From the NCBI RefSeq assembly GCF_000255295.1, contig NC_017030.1:4712001-4776000 (forward strand): 64,000 nt of DNA. The letters run 5' to 3'. Below the pieces are notes generated by a model that saw only the letters and a program-made list of their open reading frames with translations, was not told where the DNA came from and did not search any database. Made by a program: the position numbers and the translations under genes. Of the stretch, positions 20,044-28,720 are shown piece after piece. Position 1 is the stretch's first letter; every line of letters starts with the position of its first letter. The stretch is from Corallococcus coralloides DSM 2259. Its GTDB lineage: Bacteria; Myxococcota; Myxococcia; Myxococcales; Myxococcaceae.

Positions 20044-20859
20044 ATGCGTTCGACTTCGGCACTGGCGTTGATGATGGCTACTCTCGCGGTGGGCGCGCTG
20101 TCGGCTTGCGGCGACGACGACAAGAAGGACAACACCCCGGACTCGGGCACGAACACCGACGCCGGCACGAGCACGGGCAACGGCCAGTGCCCCGCCTCCG
20201 CCATCATCTGTGAGGACTTCGAAGACGGGGAGACCGGCTGGAAGCAGCCGGACGAGGACCACCACGCCACCATCGCCGTCGACAGCACGCGCCCCCGCTC
20301 CGGCAAGGCCTCTGTGCACGTGAAGACGGACCCGGGCTACAACGAGGACACGGGCTCGGGGGACCAGCAGGCCATCGCGCACCTGCGCAGGGACATCCCG
20401 GCGTTCGGCACGAAGCTCTACACGCGCGCGTACGTGTACCTGGACCGGGCCTCGCCCGAGGGCGTGATGGGGACGTACTTCATCCTCTTCTCCCCGAAGG
20501 ACAACGACTTCGGCGGCATCGAGCTCCAGGGAATGCACAGCGGCGCCTTCGCGCTGGATGACTGGAGCGGCATCAAGGGCACGGGCTGGAACCACCAGGA
20601 GGGCACGGAGGTCACGGTGTCGCCCAACAAGTGGACCTGCATCGAGTGGGGCGTGGAGCGTGCCAACAGCTCCGCCACCACGGGCCACGCGCTGGTGTGG
20701 GTGGATGGGAAGCTGGCCTTCGACTTCCCGAACGTGGGCATCCGGCCGTTCACCAACTTCGGGGTGGGCTACGGCTTCGTGCACCCCAAGGGCGACTCCG
20801 AGTCGGAGACGTGGATCGACGACCTCGCGGTGGCGCCCGAGCGCATCGGCTGCGAGTGA
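20044..20859 (+). CDS. Lipoprotein with lectin/polysaccharide-lyase-like beta-sandwich
   Basis: 271 residues. The leader ends in a good lipobox (LSAC), so it is lipid-anchored outside the cytoplasm. An Asp/Asn/Thr/Gly-rich spacer (about 25-46) follows, then CEDFEDGETGW, the typical opening of concanavalin-like jelly-roll domains that bind or cut polysaccharides. It ends with ETWIDDLAVAPERIGC, and two Cys (ICEDFE and IGC) could bridge the domain ends. The pattern is common in myxobacterial surface proteins. No catalytic residues can be assigned. GGAAGGA sits 4-10 bases before the ATG. The next gene starts 4 bases after the stop, so the two are likely co-transcribed although one is surface-located and the other cytoplasmic. 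Confidence 0.75.
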   Translation: MRSTSALALMMATLAVGALSACGDDDKKDNTPDSGTNTDAGTSTGNGQCPASAIICEDFEDGETGWKQPDEDHHATIAVDSTRPRSGKASVHVKTDPGYNEDTGSGDQQAIAHLRRDIPAFGTKLYTRAYVYLDRASPEGVMGTYFILFSPKDNDFGGIELQGMHSGAFALDDWSGIKGTGWNHQEGTEVTVSPNKWTCIEWGVERANSSATTGHALVWVDGKLAFDFPNVGIRPFTNFGVGYGFVHPKGDSESETWIDDLAVAPERIGCE

Positions 20860-20863
20860 CGCC

Positions 20864-21676
20864 ATGTCGCTGAACCGCGTCGCGGACGAGACCCTTCACA
20901 TCCTGGAGCAGGGCACGTACGTGCCGCTGTCCGGGCGGGAGGTGTCCATTCGCGACGCGGTGTCGCGCGCGGTCGAAGGCACCGTGCTGGTGCGTCCCGG
21001 TGACTTCGAACACCTCACGCGGCCCTCGCCTGTGCCGGGCTTCACCATCGAGGTGACGCCGGAGAAGACGGGCGACGCCGCGCGCAGGCTGGTGGAGCAG
21101 GAGGGCGAGGAGCGGGTGCTCGCGCTCAACTTCGCGTCGGCGGTGAACCCGGGCGGCGGCTTCCTCACGGGCGCGAAGGCGCAGGAGGAGGACCTGGCGC
21201 GGTGCTCGGCGCTGTACCCGTGCCTGTTGAAGTGGCCGGAGTACTACGACGTGAACCGCAAGCTGCGCTCGCCGCTGTACACGGATCACTTCCTCTATTC
21301 GCCGGACGTGCCGTTCTTCCGCAACGAGCACTACGACCTCCTGGAACGGCCGTTCTCGGTGTCGCTGCTGACGGCGCCCGCGCCCAACGCGAGGGAGCTG
21401 CCGGCGAAGGATCCGGAGGTCGCGCAGAAGGTGCGCGACGTGCTGTTCGCGCGAGCGCTCAAGGTGTTGCAGGTGGCGGCGCACCACGGGCACCGCACGA
21501 TCATCCTGGGGGCCTGGGGCTGCGGCGCGTTCCGCAACAACCCGCACGACGCGGCGGAGGCCTTCGCGCGAGGGCTGTCCACGATGGCGGGCGCGTTCAG
21601 CCGCGTGGTGTTCGCGGTGTACGAGCGCGGCGGGAAGGGGCCGAACCTGAGCACCTTCCGCGAGCGCTTCGGCTGA
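20864..21676 (+). CDS. Bacterial-type poly(ADP-ribose) glycohydrolase (TIGR02452 family)
   Basis: 270 residues, a macrodomain-fold cytoplasmic enzyme that removes ADP-ribose from poly(ADP-ribosyl)ated targets. The diagnostic PARG loop GGG-x(6-8)-QEE is present: NPGGGFLTGAKAQEEDLAR (about residues 87-105). The C-terminal half has ILGAWGCGAFRNNP, another conserved element of the family. The GTPLYTDHF-like segment is here SPLYTDHFLYSPDVPFF. The ATG at 20864 follows the lipoprotein stop by 4 bases. No ADP-ribosyltransferase gene is visible in the window, so what it reverses is unknown; incoming toxins or host-like ADP-ribosylation are possible. Confidence 0.85.
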   Translation: MSLNRVADETLHILEQGTYVPLSGREVSIRDAVSRAVEGTVLVRPGDFEHLTRPSPVPGFTIEVTPEKTGDAARRLVEQEGEERVLALNFASAVNPGGGFLTGAKAQEEDLARCSALYPCLLKWPEYYDVNRKLRSPLYTDHFLYSPDVPFFRNEHYDLLERPFSVSLLTAPAPNARELPAKDPEVAQKVRDVLFARALKVLQVAAHHGHRTIILGAWGCGAFRNNPHDAAEAFARGLSTMAGAFSRVVFAVYERGGKGPNLSTFRERFG

Positions 21677-21718
21677 GGGCCTGTCTGGCGTTCACGCGCG
21701 CCTGCTAATCTGCGGGGC

Positions 21719-24004
21719 ATGCGATGGAGCTGGGTGGGGCTCTTGGCCGTGGTGCTCGCGTGCGCTGGCACTCCGCGTCCGGTGGTGGATACGCCTGGAC
21801 CGGCGGAGGATGTGGCGTGGATGTTCCGGGTCGTGGATCCGGACGGGCATCCCGTGGCCGGTGCGCGGGTGAGCGTCTGGCGCGCGGATCATCCGCCAAC
21901 ATACAACGTACGGTCGGGCACGACGGACGCACAGGGCACGGGCCACCATCTCCTGAAGCCGGGTTGGTATGCCGCGGAGGTCCAGGCGCGTGGCTTCGTG
22001 ACGGCATTCCGCACGGACATCCGGCTCGCGCCGGAATCCAAGCCGGCGCTCGACGTGTCCCTGACACGCTCTGCGTCACTCTCCGGGCGTGTGGTGGATG
22101 TGGAGGGGAAGCCCGTGCCGGACGTCCGGCTCCGGTTCGCTTCCTCCAACGTCGCCGCGCCCTTCGTGGAAGCCACCAGTGATGCGCAGGGCCAGTTCCA
22201 CTTCGAGGGCGCGGCCGCGGGCGAGGGCCTGCTCTACGTCGACAAGTGGGAGTGGAGCCCGCAGCGGTTGAAGATGCTCACGCCCCAGCCCGAGCTCACC
22301 GTCGTGATGGGGCGGCTGTCGTCCCTGCTCGTGCGGGTGGTGGACCCCGAAGGCCACCTGCTCCCGATGGCCAGGAGCTACGTCACCCCGCTGGATGGCC
22401 GGTTGGGCGTGGCGTACGAGTTCAAGCGAACGCCTGACGGACTGCTCCACCAACAACTCCCGGCGCAGCGCTACAGCGTGACAGGCCACTACAATCCGGC
22501 TCCCGGCTGCTGGTGGGGGCGCAGCGTGGACGTCGACGTCCTCCCCGGGCAGCAGGCCGAAGTCACCGTGAGCTTCGAGGGCGTCGCCACCACGAGCCCC
22601 TGGACGGGACGCGCGGTGACCCCCGATGGGCAGCCGCTGGCGGGCCTGTCGCTGTTTGCGACGTCGAACCCGTCTCCAGCAGGCATGCGCACCGGCGGCT
22701 TTTGCGAGACCACCACCGGACCCGACGGGCGCTTCGAGTGGATGCAGGCGCTCGCATGGCCCTACACGCTCAAGATCCGAACACGGGACTCTCGCGAGCA
22801 GGTGGGCGAGGCGGAGCAAGCGCCTTCCGACATGAAGGATGGACCCGTGGTGTTCCACTCGCCTGGAGCGCTGGTGGGACGCGTCCTCGGCCCTGACGGG
22901 AAGCCGCTGACCCGGTTCGACGTCGACTGGACCTCCAATGCCAACCCTGAAGGCCACTTCTTCCGGCGGTTGGATGCATCTCGCGCCTATTCGCTGATCG
23001 CCAGTGCTCCGAACCTGGCCCCGACGCGCGTGCGTGTCGAAGGCCGCGCACACGAGGTGCGGACGGTCCCGGACATCACGCTCGACGCCGGGCACTCCGT
23101 GGTGGGCCGGGTGTTCCAGGAGGATGGCCGCACACCCGTGCCCGAGGCGGGAGTCGAGCTGGTGGACCCCGCCGATGTGGACATCCGGCGCTCGCCCTCT
23201 CCCTATGAGCTTCCCGCCGACATGGCCGGCCGCTTCAAGTTCGACCATGTGCCCCGGCGGCGGCAATACCTTCGGGTGAATGACAAGAGGGCCGGAACCC
23301 TCCTGTATGAGCTGGGGACTCGCGAGGATCGGGTGGACCTCACGCTGAAACCCGACGGAGCGCTCGTAGGCTTCGTGACGGATGGCGCGCGGGTTCCGCT
23401 CGCGGGCGTGAAGGTGCGGGTGCGTTGCGAGGCCGGGCTCGATGCCCGTACCGAGACTGACGAAGCGGGCCACTACGTGCTCCGCGTTCCCGCGGACCGG
23501 GAGTGCTTCGTGCACGTCTCCGAGGAAGATCTCCGGGATGCGCCCTGGCCCAGGCCGCCGCCGCTCGTCTTCGCGCCCCAGGCTGTCTCGCTCTCACCGC
23601 GCGAGCGCGAGCGCAGGGATTTCGTGCCCCGAAGCACGGGCGCCTCGCTTCGGGTCGGCTTCCCCGAGCCACGCGAACGACTGGAGCCGTTCCTTGTCCC
23701 TGGCGACGCGCGCATGCCGAAGAACTTCGCGGAGTTGATGGCGCTTCAGCGGTCCGCCTTCAGCAACGACCCGCCCGCGTTTTCGTGGCGCTCGAATGAT
23801 CCGGACCTGCCTGGATATCAATTCCTGCAGAAGAACTTCGCCTTCAGCCATCTGCCAAGGAAGCGCTACACGCTCTTCGTCGTCGAACCCCAGGACACCG
23901 CGTTCGCGGTCCTGCGCGTGCCGGTGGACTTGACCCACGAGGAGACGAAGTCCCTCCCGCTCCGCTTCCCCCTGGAGAGTGGAGGGACGATGCTTGTCGA
24001 TTGA
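21719..24004 (+). CDS. Lipoprotein of repeated carboxypeptidase-regulatory-like modules, copy A
   Basis: 761 residues. A short leader, MRWSWVGLLAVVLAC, ends in a plausible lipobox (VLAC). The rest consists of about seven beta-sandwich modules of carboxypeptidase regulatory/Cna-B-like type, each recognisable by a D-G-x-P-x-x-G-x-x-V core followed by T-D-x-x-G and a G-x-Y strand (for example VVDPDGHPVAGARV near residue 40 and GFVTDGARVPLAGVKV near 545). The motif PGQQAEVTVSFEG marks the module boundary near 270. The C-terminal segment with FSHLPRKRYTLFVVEPQD is shared with copy D. Such modules usually serve as surface stalks or adhesins. First gene of a four-gene array; a TGCTAATCT box lies just upstream of the ATG. 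Confidence 0.75.
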   Translation: MRWSWVGLLAVVLACAGTPRPVVDTPGPAEDVAWMFRVVDPDGHPVAGARVSVWRADHPPTYNVRSGTTDAQGTGHHLLKPGWYAAEVQARGFVTAFRTDIRLAPESKPALDVSLTRSASLSGRVVDVEGKPVPDVRLRFASSNVAAPFVEATSDAQGQFHFEGAAAGEGLLYVDKWEWSPQRLKMLTPQPELTVVMGRLSSLLVRVVDPEGHLLPMARSYVTPLDGRLGVAYEFKRTPDGLLHQQLPAQRYSVTGHYNPAPGCWWGRSVDVDVLPGQQAEVTVSFEGVATTSPWTGRAVTPDGQPLAGLSLFATSNPSPAGMRTGGFCETTTGPDGRFEWMQALAWPYTLKIRTRDSREQVGEAEQAPSDMKDGPVVFHSPGALVGRVLGPDGKPLTRFDVDWTSNANPEGHFFRRLDASRAYSLIASAPNLAPTRVRVEGRAHEVRTVPDITLDAGHSVVGRVFQEDGRTPVPEAGVELVDPADVDIRRSPSPYELPADMAGRFKFDHVPRRRQYLRVNDKRAGTLLYELGTREDRVDLTLKPDGALVGFVTDGARVPLAGVKVRVRCEAGLDARTETDEAGHYVLRVPADRECFVHVSEEDLRDAPWPRPPPLVFAPQAVSLSPRERERRDFVPRSTGASLRVGFPEPRERLEPFLVPGDARMPKNFAELMALQRSAFSNDPPAFSWRSNDPDLPGYQFLQKNFAFSHLPRKRYTLFVVEPQDTAFAVLRVPVDLTHEETKSLPLRFPLESGGTMLVD

Positions 24005-24050
24005 TGCCAATGCCGCCGCCTCCACGACAGCCCCTGCTAACCTGCGGGGC

Positions 24051-26345
24051 ATGCGATGGAGCTGGGTGGGGCTCTTGGCCGTGGTGCTCGCGTGCGCGGA
24101 GGCGCCGCGTAAGGTGCAAACGAAGACCCGGTGGCCCGTGGAGGAGGTGGCGTTCACCGTCCGCACGGTGGATCCTGCCGGGCAACCCGTGCCCGGCGTG
24201 GCGCTGGTGGCACGCCGCGCGGACCAGGGGAGCCTCATCTCCCGGTCCGGGACTTCCGACGCGACCGGGACGGTGCGGCTTCGGGTGATGCCGGGCTGGT
24301 ATGTCGTCCAGGCGGAGGCGCCGGGGTTCGTGCGCACGCTCCACACGGACGCGCGGATTCCTCCGGGTGAGGAGGTCCGACTCGAGCTGACGCTGGCGCG
24401 TGCGGCGCCGTTCGCGGGGCGCGTGGTGGATCTGGAGGGACGGCCCGTCGCGGGGGCGCAACTCCGGCTCACTCCGTCCGCGGATGAGGAAGCAGCGCTG
24501 CATACCGAAAGCGATGGGGACGGACGCTTCCGCTTCGACAACGTGCCCGCGGGAGCCGTGAAGCTTCTCGCGGAGAAGGAGGAATGGAGCCCCACTCGGC
24601 TGAAGCTCGCGGCGCCACAGCCGGAGTTGACGGTGGTGATGGGCGGACTCAGCTCGCTGCGGGTCCAGGTGCGCAGGCCTGATGGCACGCTGTCATCCGC
24701 CGCTTCCTCCTCGATCTACCCCGAGGACGAGAAGGACTTCTTCGAGCTGTTCCCAGAGGAGCGCTCCGACGCCAAGGTCTTCCAGGGGCTTCGCGCCGGG
24801 CGATACCGCGTCTCCGGCAGGTACGCTCCCGCGTCCGGCGACTGTCTGTGGACTCGCGCCATTGAAGTCCAGGTCCTTCCGGGCCAGCAGGCGGAAGCGA
24901 CGGTGAGCTTCGAAGGAATCCAGGATGTTGGACCCTGGCGAGGCGTGGCCGTGGATGCGAGTGGCAAGGCCCTTGCCCCGGGGCAGGTGACGGCCTGGCT
25001 GGCGGATGGAGCGCTGGATGCCATGGGCCTGCATGGCCGGTGTGACGTCCGTTCGGAGCCGGATGGCTCCTTCGCCCTTCCGCACGTGTTCAAGGCACCG
25101 GTCAGCCTGGAATGGGCGGCCCAACCCACCATGCGCTGGTGGGTCAGCGAGCCGCTTCCAAGGGGAACGGGGGAACCGGTGACGTTCCGTCCCGGCATCG
25201 GATTGCTGAAGGGACGCATCCTGCGGCCGGATGGGCGACCCCAGGAGCGCTTCAAGGTCCACTCATATTCCGAGGAGGATCCGCGTGGCGAATACGACCA
25301 GATCGTCCCGTCGTCACACACGTACCAGTGGCTCATCGAAGCGGAGGGCTTCGCTCCCGCGCTCGTGCGCGGGGAGGGGCGTGAGCATGAAATCCTCACC
25401 GTCCCGGATGTCGTCCTCGACGTGGGCCGCACCGTCCACGGTCGCGTCGTCGCGGAGGATGGCAAGACGGGCGTGCCCGGGCAGCAGGTCGAGCTCGTGG
25501 AGGTCTTCGATCTGGAGACCCGGTGGAGGCGCCGGCCTCACACTGTGACGAGCGGTGCGGACGGGCACTTCCAGTTCGACCACGTGGCCAACCGCGGCCA
25601 GTTCCTGCGCGTGGACGCGAAGGCGCAAGGCACCGTCCTGCGTGGGCTCGAACCCGATGAGGTGTCGGTGCAGCTGCGGCTCGTGCCGGGTGCGGAGCTC
25701 GAGGGCTTCGTGACGGAGGGGGCTCGGGTTCCCCTGGCCGGGGTGAACCTGGAGGTCCGCTGCGAGGGTGGCTTCAAGGTGGACGCCCGAACCGACGCCA
25801 TGGGCCATTACTCGGTGCGCGTTCCGGCGAACCGCCCGTGCTTCATGCACGCCGAAGCGAGTCTCCTGAACGTCATGCCGAGGCCCCAGCCGCCTCGGGT
25901 GTTTTTCTCGCCGCGGCGGATCCTCCTGGCTCCGGCTTCGCATCACCGGTTGGACTTCGAGCCACGGCACGGGCCCGCTCACCTGCGAGTGAGCGTCAAT
26001 GCGTCCCGCGAGTTCGTCACGGCGTTCGTCCTGCCGGGGGATGTTCCGTGGCCGGGCTCACCGGGAGCCCTGGATGACCTCATCCGGGCCGGCTTCAAAC
26101 CGGAGCCATGGTCGAACTCATGGGTGTCGGAGGAAGGAGACTCCGTCTTCGTCCCCAGCTACAGGTCAGGAGCGCGGTTCGACTTCAGGAAGCTTCCCCT
26201 CGGGCGCTACACGCTCTTCATCCGGGAGGAGGAGCAGGGGCTCGACGAACTCCTGCGCATCCCCGTGGACCTGTCCCGGGACGGCGTGCATGCCGTCGAC
26301 TCAGAGCGGCCCGCTCGGAAGGGCGGAAGGCTGTACACACGCTGA
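24051..26345 (+). CDS. Lipoprotein of repeated carboxypeptidase-regulatory-like modules, copy B
   Basis: 764 residues, same leader as copy A (MRWSWVGLLAVVLAC) but continuing AEAPRKVQTKTRWPVEEVAF, a version shared with copy C. Module cores include VDPAGQPVPGVALV, VVDLEGRPVAGAQLRL and EGARVPLAGVNLEVRC. The boundary motif here is PGQQAEATVSFEG. A segment with S-H-T-Y-Q-W-L-I (about 425) and the ending KGGRLYTR also separate the B/C pair from A/D. The ATG at 24051 lies after a TGCTAACCT box almost identical to that before copy A. An upstream in-frame ATG (23979) lies inside copy A and was rejected. Predicted surface-anchored; no enzymatic signature seen. Confidence 0.75.
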   Translation: MRWSWVGLLAVVLACAEAPRKVQTKTRWPVEEVAFTVRTVDPAGQPVPGVALVARRADQGSLISRSGTSDATGTVRLRVMPGWYVVQAEAPGFVRTLHTDARIPPGEEVRLELTLARAAPFAGRVVDLEGRPVAGAQLRLTPSADEEAALHTESDGDGRFRFDNVPAGAVKLLAEKEEWSPTRLKLAAPQPELTVVMGGLSSLRVQVRRPDGTLSSAASSSIYPEDEKDFFELFPEERSDAKVFQGLRAGRYRVSGRYAPASGDCLWTRAIEVQVLPGQQAEATVSFEGIQDVGPWRGVAVDASGKALAPGQVTAWLADGALDAMGLHGRCDVRSEPDGSFALPHVFKAPVSLEWAAQPTMRWWVSEPLPRGTGEPVTFRPGIGLLKGRILRPDGRPQERFKVHSYSEEDPRGEYDQIVPSSHTYQWLIEAEGFAPALVRGEGREHEILTVPDVVLDVGRTVHGRVVAEDGKTGVPGQQVELVEVFDLETRWRRRPHTVTSGADGHFQFDHVANRGQFLRVDAKAQGTVLRGLEPDEVSVQLRLVPGAELEGFVTEGARVPLAGVNLEVRCEGGFKVDARTDAMGHYSVRVPANRPCFMHAEASLLNVMPRPQPPRVFFSPRRILLAPASHHRLDFEPRHGPAHLRVSVNASREFVTAFVLPGDVPWPGSPGALDDLIRAGFKPEPWSNSWVSEEGDSVFVPSYRSGARFDFRKLPLGRYTLFIREEEQGLDELLRIPVDLSRDGVHAVDSERPARKGGRLYTR

Positions 26346-26373
26346 CGCAAACGCATCGCGTATGCTTCGTGCC

Positions 26374-28692
26374 ATGCGATGGAGCTGGGTGGGGCTCTTG
26401 GCGGTGGTGCTCGCGTGCGCGGAAGCGCCGCGTCCGGTGCAAACGAAGACCCGGTGGCCCGTGGAGGAGGTGGCGTTCACCGTCCGCACGGTGGATCCGG
26501 CCGGGCAGCCCGTGCCCGGCGTGGCGCTGGTGGCACGTGGCGCGGATCGAGGGAGCCTGGTCATCAAGTCGGGCACCACGGATGCGACCGGCACGGCGCG
26601 GCTTCAGGTGATGCCGGGCTGGTATGTCCTCCAGGCGGAGGCGGCGGGCTTCGTGAGCGTGACCCGCACGGACGCGCGGGTCCCCGTCACCGGAGAGGCG
26701 CGTCTGGACGTGACGCTGGAGCGCGCGGCGCCCATCGCCGGGCGCGTGGTGGATGCGGCAGGGAAGCCCGTCGCGTGGGCCACGCTTCGACTCCGCCGTT
26801 CCAACGAAACCGTGTCCGTGCCGGAGACCCAGAGCGATGCGGAAGGGCGCTTCCGCTTCGACGGTGTTCCCGCTGGGAGCGTGATGCTTCAGGCGGAGAA
26901 GTACAAATGGAGTCCGACGCGGTTGGAACTCGTGGCGCCCGCGCCGGAGTTGACCGTGGTGATGGGGGGGCCCGGCTCGCTGCGCGTTCAGGTGCGCGGG
27001 CCCGATGGACAGCCATTGTCTGGAGGGCCTTTCTCCATCTCGTCCATGGATGACTTCGTGTCCATGGATGACATGAGCCCCGACGAGCTGTCCCCGGAGG
27101 AGGCGCAAGATGCCACCGTCTTCCCGCAGCTTCCCGCAGGGCGCTACAGCATCTCCGGCAGGTACACTCCCGTGCCCGGCTGTGAGTGGACTCGCGGCAT
27201 CGTGGTCCAGGTGCTTCCAGGCCAGCAGGCGGAAGCGACGGTGAGCTTCGAAGGCCTTCATGACGCTGGACCCTGGCGAGGGCGGGCCGTGGATGCCAAC
27301 GGCAAGGCGCTTGACCACGGGACAGTGACTGCCTGGTGGGCGGATGAAGAGCCGCATGGGCTGGGCTTGAGCGGCAGGTGCAAGGGCGTCGTGGGGCAGG
27401 ACGGCTCCTTCGCCATTCCGCACGTCTTCAAGGCTCCGGTCCTCCTGACATGGGAGGTCACCGAAGGGGCCCGGGGCCGGGAGGCGAGAGGTCCGTTTCC
27501 CACGGGAACGGGCGAAGCGGTGGTGTTCCGCAGTGTCATTGGAAGTCTGAAGGGCCGTGTCGTGCGCCCGGATGGACAGCCCGTGGGCTTCTTCGAAGTC
27601 AACGGACTCTCCCCGAACAATCCGCGGGGCGAGTACGTGCGATACGTGGACTTGACCCACACCTATCAGTGGGTCATCGACGTGTGGGGATTCGCCCCTG
27701 TGCTCGTGCGCGCGCAAGGGCGAGAAGGAGAAGTGCTCCAGGTCCCGGATGTCGTCCTCGAGGAGGGCCGCACCGTCCATGGCCGTGTCTTCGCGAGTAA
27801 CGGCCGCACGGGCGTGCCCCATCAGGAGGTCGAGCTCATGGAGGAGTTCGACCTGGACGGCAATGGACGCCCTCGCTCGCGGTGGGCGATGACCGACGCC
27901 GAGGGCCGCTTCGAACTCAAGCATGTGCCAGGCCGGCGCCAGTTCCTGCGCGTCGCTTCGAAGGAACACGGGACCGTGCTCCATGCGCTCGAAACCAATG
28001 AGACGGCGGCGCGGTTGCGGCTCGTTCCCAACGCGGAGCTGCACGGATTCGTGACGGATGGCGCGCAGGTTCCGCTGGCGGGGGTGAACCTGGAGGTCCG
28101 CTGCGAAGGTGGGTTCAAGATGAGCGCCAGAAGCGACGGGTCGGGCCACTACGCCATGAACATCCCGGCAGACCGCGAGTGCTTCGTGCATCCCGAAGGG
28201 AGCCCCCTGAACCTCCGGCCGCCTCGGCCGCCCCAGCCGCCTCCGGTGTTCTTCTCCTCGACGCGGCTGCGTGTTCCGTCCGGCTCACGGCAGTCGTCGG
28301 ATTTCGAGCCCCGTCAGGGGCCCGCGTCGCTGGAGGTGAGCGTCGAGGCCACTCTTGAGTTCGTCACCGCGTTCGTGCTTCCGGGAGACGTTGCATGGCC
28401 TCGCTCGCCCGAGGCGCTGGATGCCCTGATGCGGGCGGGTTTCGGAGCCGACCCGATGCCGAACACATGGGAGTCGGAGGACGGGAGTGAGTCCTTCGTT
28501 CCCCACTTCCTGTTGGGGGCGGACTTCCGCTTCAGTCATCTTCCCCTGGGGCACTACACGGTCTTCATCCGGGACGAGATGGACGGAGCGGACGCGATCC
28601 TGCGAATCCCCGTGGAGCTGACCAGGACCGGCGTGCACGTCATCAAGTCCGCGCGGCCCGGTCGCGGAGGCGGAAGGCCATACACGCGCTGA
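26374..28692 (+). CDS. Lipoprotein of repeated carboxypeptidase-regulatory-like modules, copy C
   Basis: 772 residues, closest to copy B (leader followed by AEAPRPVQTKTRWPVEEVAF, and ending GGGRPYTR). Differences from B concentrate in an acidic insert around residues 225-240 (DDFVSMDDMSPDELSPEE), where B has EDEKDFFELFPEE, suggesting a variable exposed loop. Seven modules are again visible. The ATG at 26374 is chosen because all four copies share the identical first residues; an ATG at 26362 four codons earlier is possible. It follows copy B by 28 bases and is probably on the same transcript. The pair B/C looks like the most recent duplication in the array. Confidence 0.75.
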   Translation: MRWSWVGLLAVVLACAEAPRPVQTKTRWPVEEVAFTVRTVDPAGQPVPGVALVARGADRGSLVIKSGTTDATGTARLQVMPGWYVLQAEAAGFVSVTRTDARVPVTGEARLDVTLERAAPIAGRVVDAAGKPVAWATLRLRRSNETVSVPETQSDAEGRFRFDGVPAGSVMLQAEKYKWSPTRLELVAPAPELTVVMGGPGSLRVQVRGPDGQPLSGGPFSISSMDDFVSMDDMSPDELSPEEAQDATVFPQLPAGRYSISGRYTPVPGCEWTRGIVVQVLPGQQAEATVSFEGLHDAGPWRGRAVDANGKALDHGTVTAWWADEEPHGLGLSGRCKGVVGQDGSFAIPHVFKAPVLLTWEVTEGARGREARGPFPTGTGEAVVFRSVIGSLKGRVVRPDGQPVGFFEVNGLSPNNPRGEYVRYVDLTHTYQWVIDVWGFAPVLVRAQGREGEVLQVPDVVLEEGRTVHGRVFASNGRTGVPHQEVELMEEFDLDGNGRPRSRWAMTDAEGRFELKHVPGRRQFLRVASKEHGTVLHALETNETAARLRLVPNAELHGFVTDGAQVPLAGVNLEVRCEGGFKMSARSDGSGHYAMNIPADRECFVHPEGSPLNLRPPRPPQPPPVFFSSTRLRVPSGSRQSSDFEPRQGPASLEVSVEATLEFVTAFVLPGDVAWPRSPEALDALMRAGFGADPMPNTWESEDGSESFVPHFLLGADFRFSHLPLGHYTVFIRDEMDGADAILRIPVELTRTGVHVIKSARPGRGGGRPYTR

Positions 28693-28720
28693 CGTGAGTC
28701 CATCGCGTATGCTTCGCGCC

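Noticed and set aside
17037-20213. A 1058-codon plus-strand open frame opposite the cyclase gene
   Set aside because: Low-complexity Arg/Gln/His composition; the opposite strand has an intact multidomain protein.
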